Shown piece by piece: positions 1-6,701 of a DNA stretch of 12,682 nucleotides. The notes under the pieces are model-generated. The model did not search any database, was not told where the DNA came from, and worked only from the letters and a program-made list of their open reading frames with translations. The position numbers and the translations under genes are program-made. The stretch covers positions 1 to 12,682 of the forward strand of contig JAKSQE010000023.1 of assembly GCA_024404295.1 (NCBI GenBank), given 5' to 3'. The DNA is from Oscillibacter sp. GTDB taxonomy: Bacteria; Bacillota; Clostridia; Oscillospirales; Oscillospiraceae. How positions within the stretch are numbered: position 1 is the first letter of the stretch; each line of letters begins with the position of its first letter.

Positions 1-1869
1 AATCTCCAGCAGCGACAACATAACGGAGATCTCCATGGTATGGAAGAAGTCGCCGCTTTCTTCGAAGGAACAGGGAATGTTCTGCTCTGCCAGCGCCTGT
101 GCAAAGGCGGCCGTCCGACTGCTGGGAGAACGCATCAGAATGACAATGTCCTCCGGACGGCAGGGGCGGAAGCCATCGCCCTCCGTCACCGGATAGCCCT
201 GATCCAGCAGTTCCCGGATACGCTTGGCCACAAAGCGTGCTTCTGCCATCAGCTTTTTGACCGGATGGTCATTTTCCGCTGATTTCTGATCCGCGCAAAT
301 CAGATGGAACTCCGTTTCACAACCAGACCGTTCGGGGTAATACGCTGCACCAAAGTGTAGTGCTTCCTCCTCTCCGTAGTCCATTTCTCCCATCTCGGTG
401 GAGAGGATATTGGAAAACACGAAGTTGGCTGCATCCAGAATCTCTCTGCGGGAGCGGAAATTTTGGGAGAGCAGGATCTTGCGCTCTTCTCCCTCCTCCG
501 CCTCCTCATAGGAGCGATAGCGATTGTATCGCTCCAGAAAAATCGTAGGATCAGCCAAACGGAACCGGTATATGCTTTGCTTCACATCGCCAACGGCAAA
601 GAGGTTTTTCCCCTCTTTTGACACTGCACGAAAGATGGCATTTTGCACCTCGTTGGTATCCTGAAACTCATCCACCAGAATCTCCGCATAGCGCGCAGAG
701 ATCTGCTGGCCCAACTCAGTGGGGTGTCCGTCCTCGTCAAGCAATAGCTGCAATGCTAAATGCTCCTGATCGGAAAAATCTGCGCAATTTAACCGCAGTT
801 TTTCCCTGCGGAAATCCTCGGCAAAATCTGCTGTCAAGCGCAGCAGCGCTTCCATGGCAGGCTTCACTGCCAGCATATCACCCATCGCTTCCACAGGATC
901 ATCGTCCAGCAGGTCGGCGATCTTTTCCAGTCCGCTTTTACTGCCGTTCCAGGCGTTTTTCAGCATCACCACCAGCGGTTCATCTTTCCGCCCTCTGGGG
1001 GTACTCAAGCGCGGAAATTCAATCGCCTGATAGAGCCTCACAGCCTCCTGCCAGTCGTTGGCCTGTGCCAGCGCCGCAAAGCCGGAGGCTGCCGTGACAA
1101 ATTTCTCTCCAAATCCCTTGGAGAGAGAATCATCCCCCTGCGTCTGCTGCGCCATGTGTGTCAGAAGTTCCGCCCAATAGGCGGCCTTGCGGCGAACCGC
1201 AGTCAACAGTTCTGCGGCATAGATCGTCTCATCAAAGCTGCCGCCCATCTCCTGCCAAAAGCGTTGGTTCTGTGCCAGCCATTCCATGGGTTTCGCATGA
1301 CTCTGCAATTTTTCATAGGTTTGCAGTACCAGGGTCTCCAGATCACGGTCGTCTCGACCGGCGCCTAACGTGTCTGCCAGCAGCGCACCGCCCTCGTCCA
1401 GTTCGTCATAGAACCGGTCCAATACGCGGTGCAGCACTCGCAGACGCAGAAGCTGAGCATCATTTTCATCTAACACCCGGAAGTCGGGTGTTAGAGCATG
1501 GCGGTCACCCTCCTGGGCCAACAGGTGGGTATTCTCCCGCAACAATCCAGCGCAGAACGCATCCACCGTCTTAATGTCCGCCTGATAGACCCGCAGGAGC
1601 TGCCCCTTCAAATGCTGGTCATTGGGCATTTCTGCCATGCGGGAAGACAGCTCTGCGGCAATTTTGCCCCGCAATTCCGCAGCGGCAGCTTTCGTATAAG
1701 TAATGATGAGAAAATCATCAATATGGTAATGTTCCTCGGTCACATAGCGGAACAGGCGGTCTACCAGAACACGAGTCTTTCCGGAACCGGCAGCGGCGGA
1801 GACCAGCAAACTACCGCCACGGTTTTCCACCACAGCTTGCTGCTGCGGTGTCAAGATGGGCTTACTCAT
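1..1869 (-). CDS. addA: ATP-dependent helicase/nuclease subunit A (AddA), N-terminal 623 residues
   Basis: AddA is the UvrD/Rep-like helicase subunit of AddAB, the Gram-positive counterpart of RecBCD. It unwinds and resects double-strand ends for RecA loading. The reading frame is open from the ATG at 1869 to the window edge, giving 623 residues. The family is usually about 1150-1250 residues, so the second helicase half and the C-terminal nuclease domain lie outside. Visible superfamily 1 motifs are the Q-motif TPQQQ (7-11), Walker A AAAGSGKT (25-32), motif Ia TYTKAAAAELR (from about 57), the Walker B/DExx motif VDEFQDTN (399-406), motif III VGDVKQSIYRFR (426-437) and motif IV QNFRSRREIL (469-478). 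The start lies inside the end of addB: ATGAGTAA holds both the addA start and the addB stop, an 8-nt overlap that suggests translational coupling. No frameshift is seen in the segments I translated. Confidence 0.96.
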   Translation of the reverse strand, partial: MSKPILTPQQQAVVENRGGSLLVSAAAGSGKTRVLVDRLFRYVTEEHYHIDDFLIITYTKAAAAELRGKIAAELSSRMAEMPNDQHLKGQLLRVYQADIKTVDAFCAGLLRENTHLLAQEGDRHALTPDFRVLDENDAQLLRLRVLHRVLDRFYDELDEGGALLADTLGAGRDDRDLETLVLQTYEKLQSHAKPMEWLAQNQRFWQEMGGSFDETIYAAELLTAVRRKAAYWAELLTHMAQQTQGDDSLSKGFGEKFVTAASGFAALAQANDWQEAVRLYQAIEFPRLSTPRGRKDEPLVVMLKNAWNGSKSGLEKIADLLDDDPVEAMGDMLAVKPAMEALLRLTADFAEDFRREKLRLNCADFSDQEHLALQLLLDEDGHPTELGQQISARYAEILVDEFQDTNEVQNAIFRAVSKEGKNLFAVGDVKQSIYRFRLADPTIFLERYNRYRSYEEAEEGEERKILLSQNFRSRREILDAANFVFSNILSTEMGEMDYGEEEALHFGAAYYPERSGCETEFHLICADQKSAENDHPVKKLMAEARFVAKRIRELLDQGYPVTEGDGFRPCRPEDIVILMRSPSSRTAAFAQALAEQNIPCSFEESGDFFHTMEISVMLSLLEI

Positions 1870-4800
1870 CGCCGTCTCCCTCCTTCAGCTGATTCCAAAA
1901 TTCCTCCGGCTTTACCGGCAGAATATAACGCAGGTGGTCACTGTCCCGACCGTCCTTAAAGTGGCAGGCCGCTGCCCAATCGCAATAACGGCAAGGCGTA
2001 TCCTCTTCACTGTGGCAGCAAGGGTCGGCATCGATATTCCCCTGTCGCACCTCGGAAGAAATCTGTCCCAGCAGCCGCTGAACGTAATTACCCAAACGGC
2101 CCAACTGAGCTGCCGAGGCGATACTGCCGGAAAGGTTTCCGTCCTTGCTCACTCGCAAAGGTAAATAATGAGGCTCTGTGAGCGCATCATGCTCCATAGC
2201 CTGCAAAACCGCAGGCTCCGCCAGCAACAGTCCGGAGCGGCGCAGAGTCTTTTCCCGCTCCTGAGCCAGCTTTTCCGGGGAGATGCTGCGCTCCTTACTC
2301 AAGATTTCATCTCTGGCAGGAAGATACAGCACGCCAGCCGGTTCGATGTCCTTTCCAAAATGAGCTTTGCCCTCTTTTTGCAACGTGAAGAGGTACAGCA
2401 GCATCTGGATATCCAGACCCATCCGTACATTGGCAAGGTCAAAGGACTTCTTGCCGGACTTATAATCCACCACACGCAGATACAACCGGTCATCTTTCAC
2501 CCAGCCGTCCACACGGTCCACCTTGCCGCCAACCCGCAGCTCACCGTCCGGCTCGGAAATCACCACAGCAGGCAGGTCCGCCTTGCCATCGCCAAAGGAC
2601 AACTCAAAGGCCAACGGAACGAAGTCCGAATGGCGCAGTTCCTCTGCCACTTGCTCCACAATCGCAAAAGCCGAGGTCCGCAGGCGGTTGAACAGATATT
2701 GAAAACGGGCATTGCGACCCTGAAAATTTTGCAATTCCAACGCCACATACTGCTCTGTATATTGCTCGACCATGGCATGCAGGTCTTTGTTTTCTACGGT
2801 TGCAAACCCGCCTTGAGCCTGAACATCCCGGGTAATATTCTCCAGCAGGAAATGCAAAAACGTGCCGATTTGGGGTGCGTCAAAGGCAGCCTGCTCTCTC
2901 GGCTTTGCCCGCAGGCCGTACTCCATGAAATAGGCAAAGTGGCAGGAGCGCAAACGCTCCAGGCGGGAAGCGGTCATAGAAATCCTCTGCCCGTAAAGAT
3001 TCTGCACCGCCGTGCGGGACAATGCCCCACGTTTCAGCTCCATTGCTCGCTCCATCGCTGCTATGGGCGCAGAGTAATCTTCTTTCTCTGCAAAATGCGT
3101 CCACAACGCACCGCTGCGGTCCTCCCCCGCAGTCTCCAGTGCAGGGATGGCCGCCGTCAGTCGATAAGACTTCCGGACATCCTGCCGATGCACCTCCAAC
3201 TGAGGGAACATCGTCCGCAAACGCTCCACCACAAAAGCGGGACGCAACTCACCGCCGGATACATCGGAGACGGGATAGCTGACAGTCAGCCCCTCGGTGG
3301 GCTGCACCAGTGCAGCATACAAATTTTGCAGTTCAATGCCCATACGATCCATGCCGGACGGTGCCAGTTCAATGCCGCGCATCGCCAATTCTTCCCGGTC
3401 ATCTTCGTTCAAAATGCCGCCGCTCTCTCCTGCCGACGGCAATACATGGTCATTGGTCCCCAACAAGAACAGAAACTTGACTGCATGACGGTCGTTGCGG
3501 GTGATCTCGCTGACAGAGACCTGATCCAAGGAGGCAGGAATGGTACCAACGCTATACTGAGACAACACTTGCCGGAACAGTCGTGTGAACGCATCCAGAT
3601 CCATACGCTCATCGCCCAGCAGTTCCATAAACTGATCCAGCACACCGCAGAGGATCTCCCAGAGTTGAGCGGTTTCCTCCGCTTCCTGCAGTCGTCCGGC
3701 ATCTGCCTGTACGTGCATCTGCGCATCCAGCGCATCCTGCAGTGACAGCGCTTCCATAAAGGTGTACAGCGCTTCGATCTTCTCGCCCGCCGTTTCACTC
3801 TCCAAGCCTTCCGCAAGCGCCACCAACGGCTGCCGCACTCGCTGCCGCAGCGCATTGATTTGTGCCAAGCGCTCCTGTCGTCGTTCGTCCCACGGTGCGC
3901 CGTAACCGTCCGGATTCTCGGTCCAATCGGTCTCTCTCAGCCACATCTGGCCGTGGATCTCCCATTTGATCGCATAGTTCTCCAGTAAATCACATTCCTC
4001 GGCAGTCAAACCGGCCAATCCGGTTTTTAGCCAACGAAACATATCATCGTATTCATAGCCATTTCCGATGGCCGACAACACGCCCGTTAGCAAGCTCAGC
4101 ACCGGCTTTTCCAAAATATCACTGCGTCGGCTCAGATAGGCTGGGATCTCATAGCGCTCAAAAACCGACTCGATGGTACCGGCGTAATCTGCCATGTTGC
4201 GTGCCGCTACAGTGATATCCCGGTAGCGGCATTTCCCTGCCGCCACCAACCGGCGAATATCCGCCGCAGTCTGCTCCACCTCGGAATAGACGGAGTCCGC
4301 CTGCCACAGAGTGATGGATGTGCAATCTCCCTCATAGGTGCCTGTGTCGCCAAAGAAGTTCCGCTCCAGATGTCCCAACGCAGACGAGTCCTCACGGCGC
4401 AGTACTTCCACCGTCAGAGGACTATGTTCCTCCTCTGCCAGGCGTCGCAGTCTGCCCAGCGTTTTGACGGTGGGTTCAAAGATTTCCTCTTTGCTGTCCG
4501 GCTCGCCCAACAGCGTAACGGTCACAGACCGAGCCTGTCGCAGCAGCACCGCCAACACTTGCCGCTCCTGGGCGGTAAAATAGGTAAAGCCATCGATAAA
4601 AATATCCTTACCCTTGGCATATCCGGACTCCTCCAGATGATCACACAGCTTGGTCATACGGTCTCTGGCGTCAAACCCCGGGCGATGCAGTCGTGCTTCG
4701 TACGCGCCGTACAAAAGCCCTAAGTCGTTCAACTTATCGCAAGTCGCTCCGGTGATGGTCTCCGCCTGCTCACATAGCTGCTGCGGACTTACACCGTAAC

Positions 4801-5179
4801 AGCGCAGCTCGTCAAACAATGCCAAGAGTTGTTCCAGAAAGCTGGACTTGCGCGAAGGACGACGATAAATCTTTAACATAGGAGACACTTCCAGCAGCGC
4901 TCGTTGCAGTGTCAGCAGCTTTCCGCCGTTGTCCAGTGTCACATCCGAAATGCCACCGGTTATACTCAGCACACGGTCACTCATACGGCGGAAGCTCAGC
5001 ACTTCCGCATGGCGACTCACCGTATCGCCGCAGACACGGCACAGATCCACTTCAGCCTGGTGGGAAGCATGCTCCGGCACTAATAAAATCTGCTGTCCGG
5101 ATAGACCCAGTTCCGCAATGCGCCGCAATACCATATCCGATTTTCCGGTCTTTGCACGACCTAAAAGAATGTTCAGCAT
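1862..5179 (-). CDS. addB: ATP-dependent helicase/nuclease subunit B (AddB), Fe-S type
   Basis: AddB is the second subunit of the AddAB helicase-nuclease. It carries a RecB-family nuclease domain held together by a 4Fe-4S cluster. The protein has 1105 residues from the chosen start, a normal length for Firmicute AddB. Visible features are an N-terminal Walker A GRAKTGKS (7-14), a nuclease core with D888 and D891 in GGKVDRVD and D905/K907 in VVDYKSGK, and the cluster cysteines C746 (RSCHFAYF), C1063, C1066 and C1072 (C-x2-C-x5-C), in the spacing known for this family. An in-frame ATG at 5206 gives nine more residues, but it has no ribosome binding site and sits at the predicted transcription start. 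The ATG at 5179 follows GGAGG with a 5-nt spacer and gives the family-typical start MLNILLGRA. It is the first gene of the addB-addA operon. Confidence 0.96.
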   Translation of the reverse strand: MLNILLGRAKTGKSDMVLRRIAELGLSGQQILLVPEHASHQAEVDLCRVCGDTVSRHAEVLSFRRMSDRVLSITGGISDVTLDNGGKLLTLQRALLEVSPMLKIYRRPSRKSSFLEQLLALFDELRCYGVSPQQLCEQAETITGATCDKLNDLGLLYGAYEARLHRPGFDARDRMTKLCDHLEESGYAKGKDIFIDGFTYFTAQERQVLAVLLRQARSVTVTLLGEPDSKEEIFEPTVKTLGRLRRLAEEEHSPLTVEVLRREDSSALGHLERNFFGDTGTYEGDCTSITLWQADSVYSEVEQTAADIRRLVAAGKCRYRDITVAARNMADYAGTIESVFERYEIPAYLSRRSDILEKPVLSLLTGVLSAIGNGYEYDDMFRWLKTGLAGLTAEECDLLENYAIKWEIHGQMWLRETDWTENPDGYGAPWDERRQERLAQINALRQRVRQPLVALAEGLESETAGEKIEALYTFMEALSLQDALDAQMHVQADAGRLQEAEETAQLWEILCGVLDQFMELLGDERMDLDAFTRLFRQVLSQYSVGTIPASLDQVSVSEITRNDRHAVKFLFLLGTNDHVLPSAGESGGILNEDDREELAMRGIELAPSGMDRMGIELQNLYAALVQPTEGLTVSYPVSDVSGGELRPAFVVERLRTMFPQLEVHRQDVRKSYRLTAAIPALETAGEDRSGALWTHFAEKEDYSAPIAAMERAMELKRGALSRTAVQNLYGQRISMTASRLERLRSCHFAYFMEYGLRAKPREQAAFDAPQIGTFLHFLLENITRDVQAQGGFATVENKDLHAMVEQYTEQYVALELQNFQGRNARFQYLFNRLRTSAFAIVEQVAEELRHSDFVPLAFELSFGDGKADLPAVVISEPDGELRVGGKVDRVDGWVKDDRLYLRVVDYKSGKKSFDLANVRMGLDIQMLLYLFTLQKEGKAHFGKDIEPAGVLYLPARDEILSKERSISPEKLAQEREKTLRRSGLLLAEPAVLQAMEHDALTEPHYLPLRVSKDGNLSGSIASAAQLGRLGNYVQRLLGQISSEVRQGNIDADPCCHSEEDTPCRYCDWAAACHFKDGRDSDHLRYILPVKPEEFWNQLKEGDGDE

Positions 5180-5184
5180 GGGTT

Positions 5185-5189
5185 CCTCC
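5185..5189 (-). promoter_or_regulatory. Ribosome binding site deciding the addB start
   Basis: On the minus strand GGAGG lies 5 nt upstream of the ATG at 5179. The alternative ATG at 5206 has only A/T-rich sequence in front of it. This is why the shorter addB start was chosen. Confidence 0.8.
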
Positions 5190-5214
5190 ACGGTGTTTTT
5201 TCTCATTTTTTCTT

Positions 5215-5243
5215 ATTTTAGCATAGTTCCTGTCCCAAAAACA
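5215..5243 (-). promoter_or_regulatory. Putative extended -10 promoter of addBA
   Basis: Reading the minus strand, TGCTAAAAT is an extended -10 element (TGnTAnAAT type) with its hexamer at 5215-5220. The hexamer at -35 distance (TGTTTT, 5238-5243, 17-nt spacer) is a poor match. Transcription would begin near 5208, leaving a leader of about 28 nt that contains the addB ribosome binding site. This is a motif reading only. Confidence 0.45.
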
Positions 5244-5269
5244 GGTCTTGATCAGAATTTTCACAAAGA

Positions 5270-5298
5270 TTGTCAGTCGGAAATTTTTGTGTTAAGAT
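5270..5298 (+). promoter_or_regulatory. Sigma-A type promoter for the GNAT-DUF1643 pair
   Basis: The -35 box TTGTCA (5270-5275) and the -10 box TAAGAT (5293-5298) are separated by exactly 17 nt, each one mismatch from consensus. Transcription would start near 5305, about 24 nt before the ATG at 5329. That leader holds a GAGGTG ribosome binding site at 5318-5323. The promoter is divergent from that of addBA, and I see no clear operator between the two. Confidence 0.7.
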
Positions 5299-5328
5299 AT
5301 GGATATGATTTTGAATTGAGGTGTTTGG

Positions 5329-5832
5329 ATGCAGGCTGTCACTTTTCGCTATGCCACACAAGCCGATATTCCCCTGATTCTGCAGTTCATCCGGGAATTA
5401 GCCGACTATGAAAAGATGCTGAATGAAGTTGTCGCTACGGAAGCACTTTTACAGGAGTGGATTTTCGTCCAGAAGAAAGCTGAAGTTATTTTTGCTATGG
5501 AGGGCAATACCGAAGTCGGCTTTGCACTATTTTTCCATAACTTTTCCACGTTTTTGGGTCGTGCCGGCATTTATCTGGAGGATCTTTACGTCCGTCCGGA
5601 ATACCGTGGGAAAGGATACGGCAAAGCCCTTTTGACAAAACTGGCACAACTTGCCGTGGAACGCGGCTGCGGACGGTTGGAATGGTGGTGTTTGGACTGG
5701 AACAAGCCCAGCATTGATTTCTACCTATCTCTCGGAGCCGAGCCCATGGACCAGTGGACCGTTTACCGCATTGCCGGTGAAACCTTGCAGAAGCTGGGTG
5801 GACAAGTCCAAACGGAAGGGAGTCTTTCCTGA
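5329..5832 (+). CDS. GNAT family N-acetyltransferase, SSAT/diamine acetyltransferase-like
   Basis: This 167-residue protein is a single GNAT domain that would transfer an acetyl group from acetyl-CoA to an amine. The acetyl-CoA pyrophosphate loop RGKGYG is at 93-98, preceded by the beta-4 segment YLEDLYVRPEYRG. The C-terminal signature WNKPSIDFYLSLGA (124-137) contains Tyr132, in the place of the general-acid tyrosine of the family. The LEDLYV...RGKGYG...W(N)xPSIxFY arrangement resembles spermidine/spermine and thialysine N-acetyltransferases (SSAT) more than ribosomal-protein acetyltransferases, so a polyamine or related small amine is a reasonable but unproven substrate. No signal peptide or membrane segment is seen, so it should be cytoplasmic. 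GAGGTG lies 5 nt before the ATG. The stop overlaps the start of the DUF1643 gene by 1 nt. Confidence 0.88.
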   Translation: MQAVTFRYATQADIPLILQFIRELADYEKMLNEVVATEALLQEWIFVQKKAEVIFAMEGNTEVGFALFFHNFSTFLGRAGIYLEDLYVRPEYRGKGYGKALLTKLAQLAVERGCGRLEWWCLDWNKPSIDFYLSLGAEPMDQWTVYRIAGETLQKLGGQVQTEGSLS

Positions 5833-6440
5833 TGCATATTCCACAGGCCACCACGGACACTTTATGTCTGGAGCCGTTTGAGCCCGCTTTGGAAGCCGCT
5901 CTGCTGCCCTCCGATGGATATGATGTTTCCCGTTGGCTCTATGTACCGAACACATATTCCGAATATCGTTACATTCTGGGCACACGGGGAAAGAATCCCC
6001 TGATTTGTATTGGCATCAACCCCTCTACCGCTGCGCCCGATGCTTTAGATCCCACATTGAAATCCGTGGAGCGCATTGCCCACGCCAACGGCTATGACAG
6101 TTTTCTGATGTTCAACGTCTACGCACAGCGAGCGACCCGCCCTGACGATATGGAATTGGCTTGCAATACACTTCTCCACGAGGAAAACCGCAAGGCGTTC
6201 CGCTATCTGCTGTCGCAGTCTCCTTCTCCCGCTGTCTGGGCAGCTTGGGGCAACATAATTGAAAAGCGAGACTACCTGATGGACTGCATGCAAGACTTTG
6301 CTCTGGACGGTCAGGCCGTCGGCGCCCGGTGGTTCACAGCAGGAGCGCTGCTGAAGTCCGGTCATCCTCACCACCCGCTTTACCTCAAATCTACGACTGC
6401 ATTGCTGCCATTTGATATCGATGCTTACTTAAACAGATGA
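5832..6440 (+). CDS. DUF1643 domain-containing protein of unknown function
   Basis: This 202-residue, probably cytoplasmic protein matches what I remember of the DUF1643 family. Features are a beta-strand ending in GINPSTA (61-67), then a D-x-LDPT stretch followed by an amphipathic helix, FNVYAQRAT (94-102) with a following RPDDM, and WAAWGN (136-141). NPSTA, the NxxA-xR-T stretch and the WG motif are the family landmarks. No biochemical activity is established for the family to my knowledge, and I assign none. The start codon shares its A with the last base of the upstream acetyltransferase stop (TGATG), and a GGAAGGGAG sequence lies about 9 nt before it, so the two are probably translated together. 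The gene ends 4 nt before the stem of a strong terminator. The first 35 or so residues are less recognisable. Confidence 0.8.
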   Translation: MHIPQATTDTLCLEPFEPALEAALLPSDGYDVSRWLYVPNTYSEYRYILGTRGKNPLICIGINPSTAAPDALDPTLKSVERIAHANGYDSFLMFNVYAQRATRPDDMELACNTLLHEENRKAFRYLLSQSPSPAVWAAWGNIIEKRDYLMDCMQDFALDGQAVGARWFTAGALLKSGHPHHPLYLKSTTALLPFDIDAYLNR

Positions 6441-6444
6441 TATT

Positions 6445-6480
6445 GCTCCGCAGTTGTGATAAACTGCGGAGCTTCTTTTT
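6445..6480 (+). terminator. Intrinsic terminator of the GNAT-DUF1643 unit
   Basis: GCTCCGCAGTT (6445-6455) pairs perfectly over 11 bp with AACTGCGGAGC (6462-6472) around a 6-nt loop, followed by TTCTTTTT (6473-6480). This separates the unit from the antiporter promoter that begins 20 nt downstream. Confidence 0.93.
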
Positions 6481-6499
6481 GCAAAAATCCTGATAATCG

Positions 6500-6528
6500 T
6501 TGACTTTTCCGGCATAATATGTTAGGAT
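6500..6528 (+). promoter_or_regulatory. Sigma-A type promoter of the riboswitch-antiporter unit
   Basis: The -35 box TTGACT (6500-6505) and the -10 box TAGGAT (6523-6528) have a 17-nt spacer. Transcription would start near 6535, immediately before the P1 helix of the riboswitch at 6537, as expected for a leader that begins with the aptamer. Confidence 0.75.
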
Positions 6529-6536
6529 AAGCAGGC

Positions 6537-6625
6537 TTTGAGGGAGTAGATGGCTCAGAGATGAGTGGCAAGTCAACAGACTCGATGGTTTTCCATCTGG
6601 CTTGTCTTAAACAACGAGACTCAAG
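6537..6625 (+). promoter_or_regulatory. yybP-ykoY (Mn2+) riboswitch aptamer
   Basis: This leader RNA matches the yybP-ykoY aptamer, which binds Mn2+ (with a Ca2+ or Mg2+ site) and often precedes metal export genes. Landmarks are GGGAGTAG (6542-6549) on the 5' side and AACGAGAC (6613-6620) on the 3' side, the two conserved faces of the loop above P1. Helices I can draw are P1, 6537-6542 with 6620-6625 (one G-U pair); P2, GCTCA-GAGA-TGAGT (6553-6566) with a GNRA tetraloop; P3, 6567-6572 with 6601-6606; and a distal hairpin GATGG-TTTT-CCATC (6584-6597). These form a three-way junction, as in the known class. Identification is by eye; a covariance-model search was not possible. Confidence 0.86.
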
Positions 6626-6635
6626 TATGGCTTGT

Positions 6636-6684
6636 CTGTACTTGGGCATTTTTCGTTCAGGTACAGCGATGTACCTGTTTTTTT
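6636..6684 (+). terminator. Riboswitch expression platform: intrinsic terminator with competing antiterminator
   Basis: The terminator is CAGGTACA (6658-6665) paired with TGTACCTG (6670-6677) around a GCGA loop, with seven T residues at 6678-6684. It ends before the antiporter ribosome binding site, so it would stop transcription of the antiporter. An antiterminator can form instead: CTGTACTTG (6636-6644) pairs over 9 bp (one G-U) with CAGGTACAG (6658-6666), using up the 5' terminator strand. Confidence 0.88.
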
Positions 6685-6689
6685 GTTTT

Positions 6690-6694
6690 GGAGG
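6690..6694 (+). promoter_or_regulatory. Ribosome binding site deciding the antiporter start
   Basis: GGAGG lies 7 nt before the ATG at 6702 and just after the riboswitch terminator. The same frame is open back to an ATG at 6561, but that codon is inside the P2 hairpin of the aptamer and has no ribosome binding site, so 6702 is the start. Confidence 0.88.
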
Positions 6695-6701
6695 TCACTT
6701 T

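Noticed and set aside
2168..3745. Long plus-strand open frame of 525 codons opposite addB
   Set aside because: It is fully antisense to well-conserved AddB, rich in Gln, His and Leu as expected for a complement of GC-biased coding sequence, shows no recognisable domain and has no ribosome binding site.
5180..5206. Upstream ATG at 5206 as addB start
   Set aside because: No ribosome binding site, almost coincident with the predicted transcription start, and it adds residues before the family-typical N-terminus.
6445..6472. Possible riboswitch or attenuator upstream of the antiporter
   Set aside because: This hairpin precedes the antiporter promoter and directly follows the DUF1643 stop, so it is simply the terminator of the previous unit.
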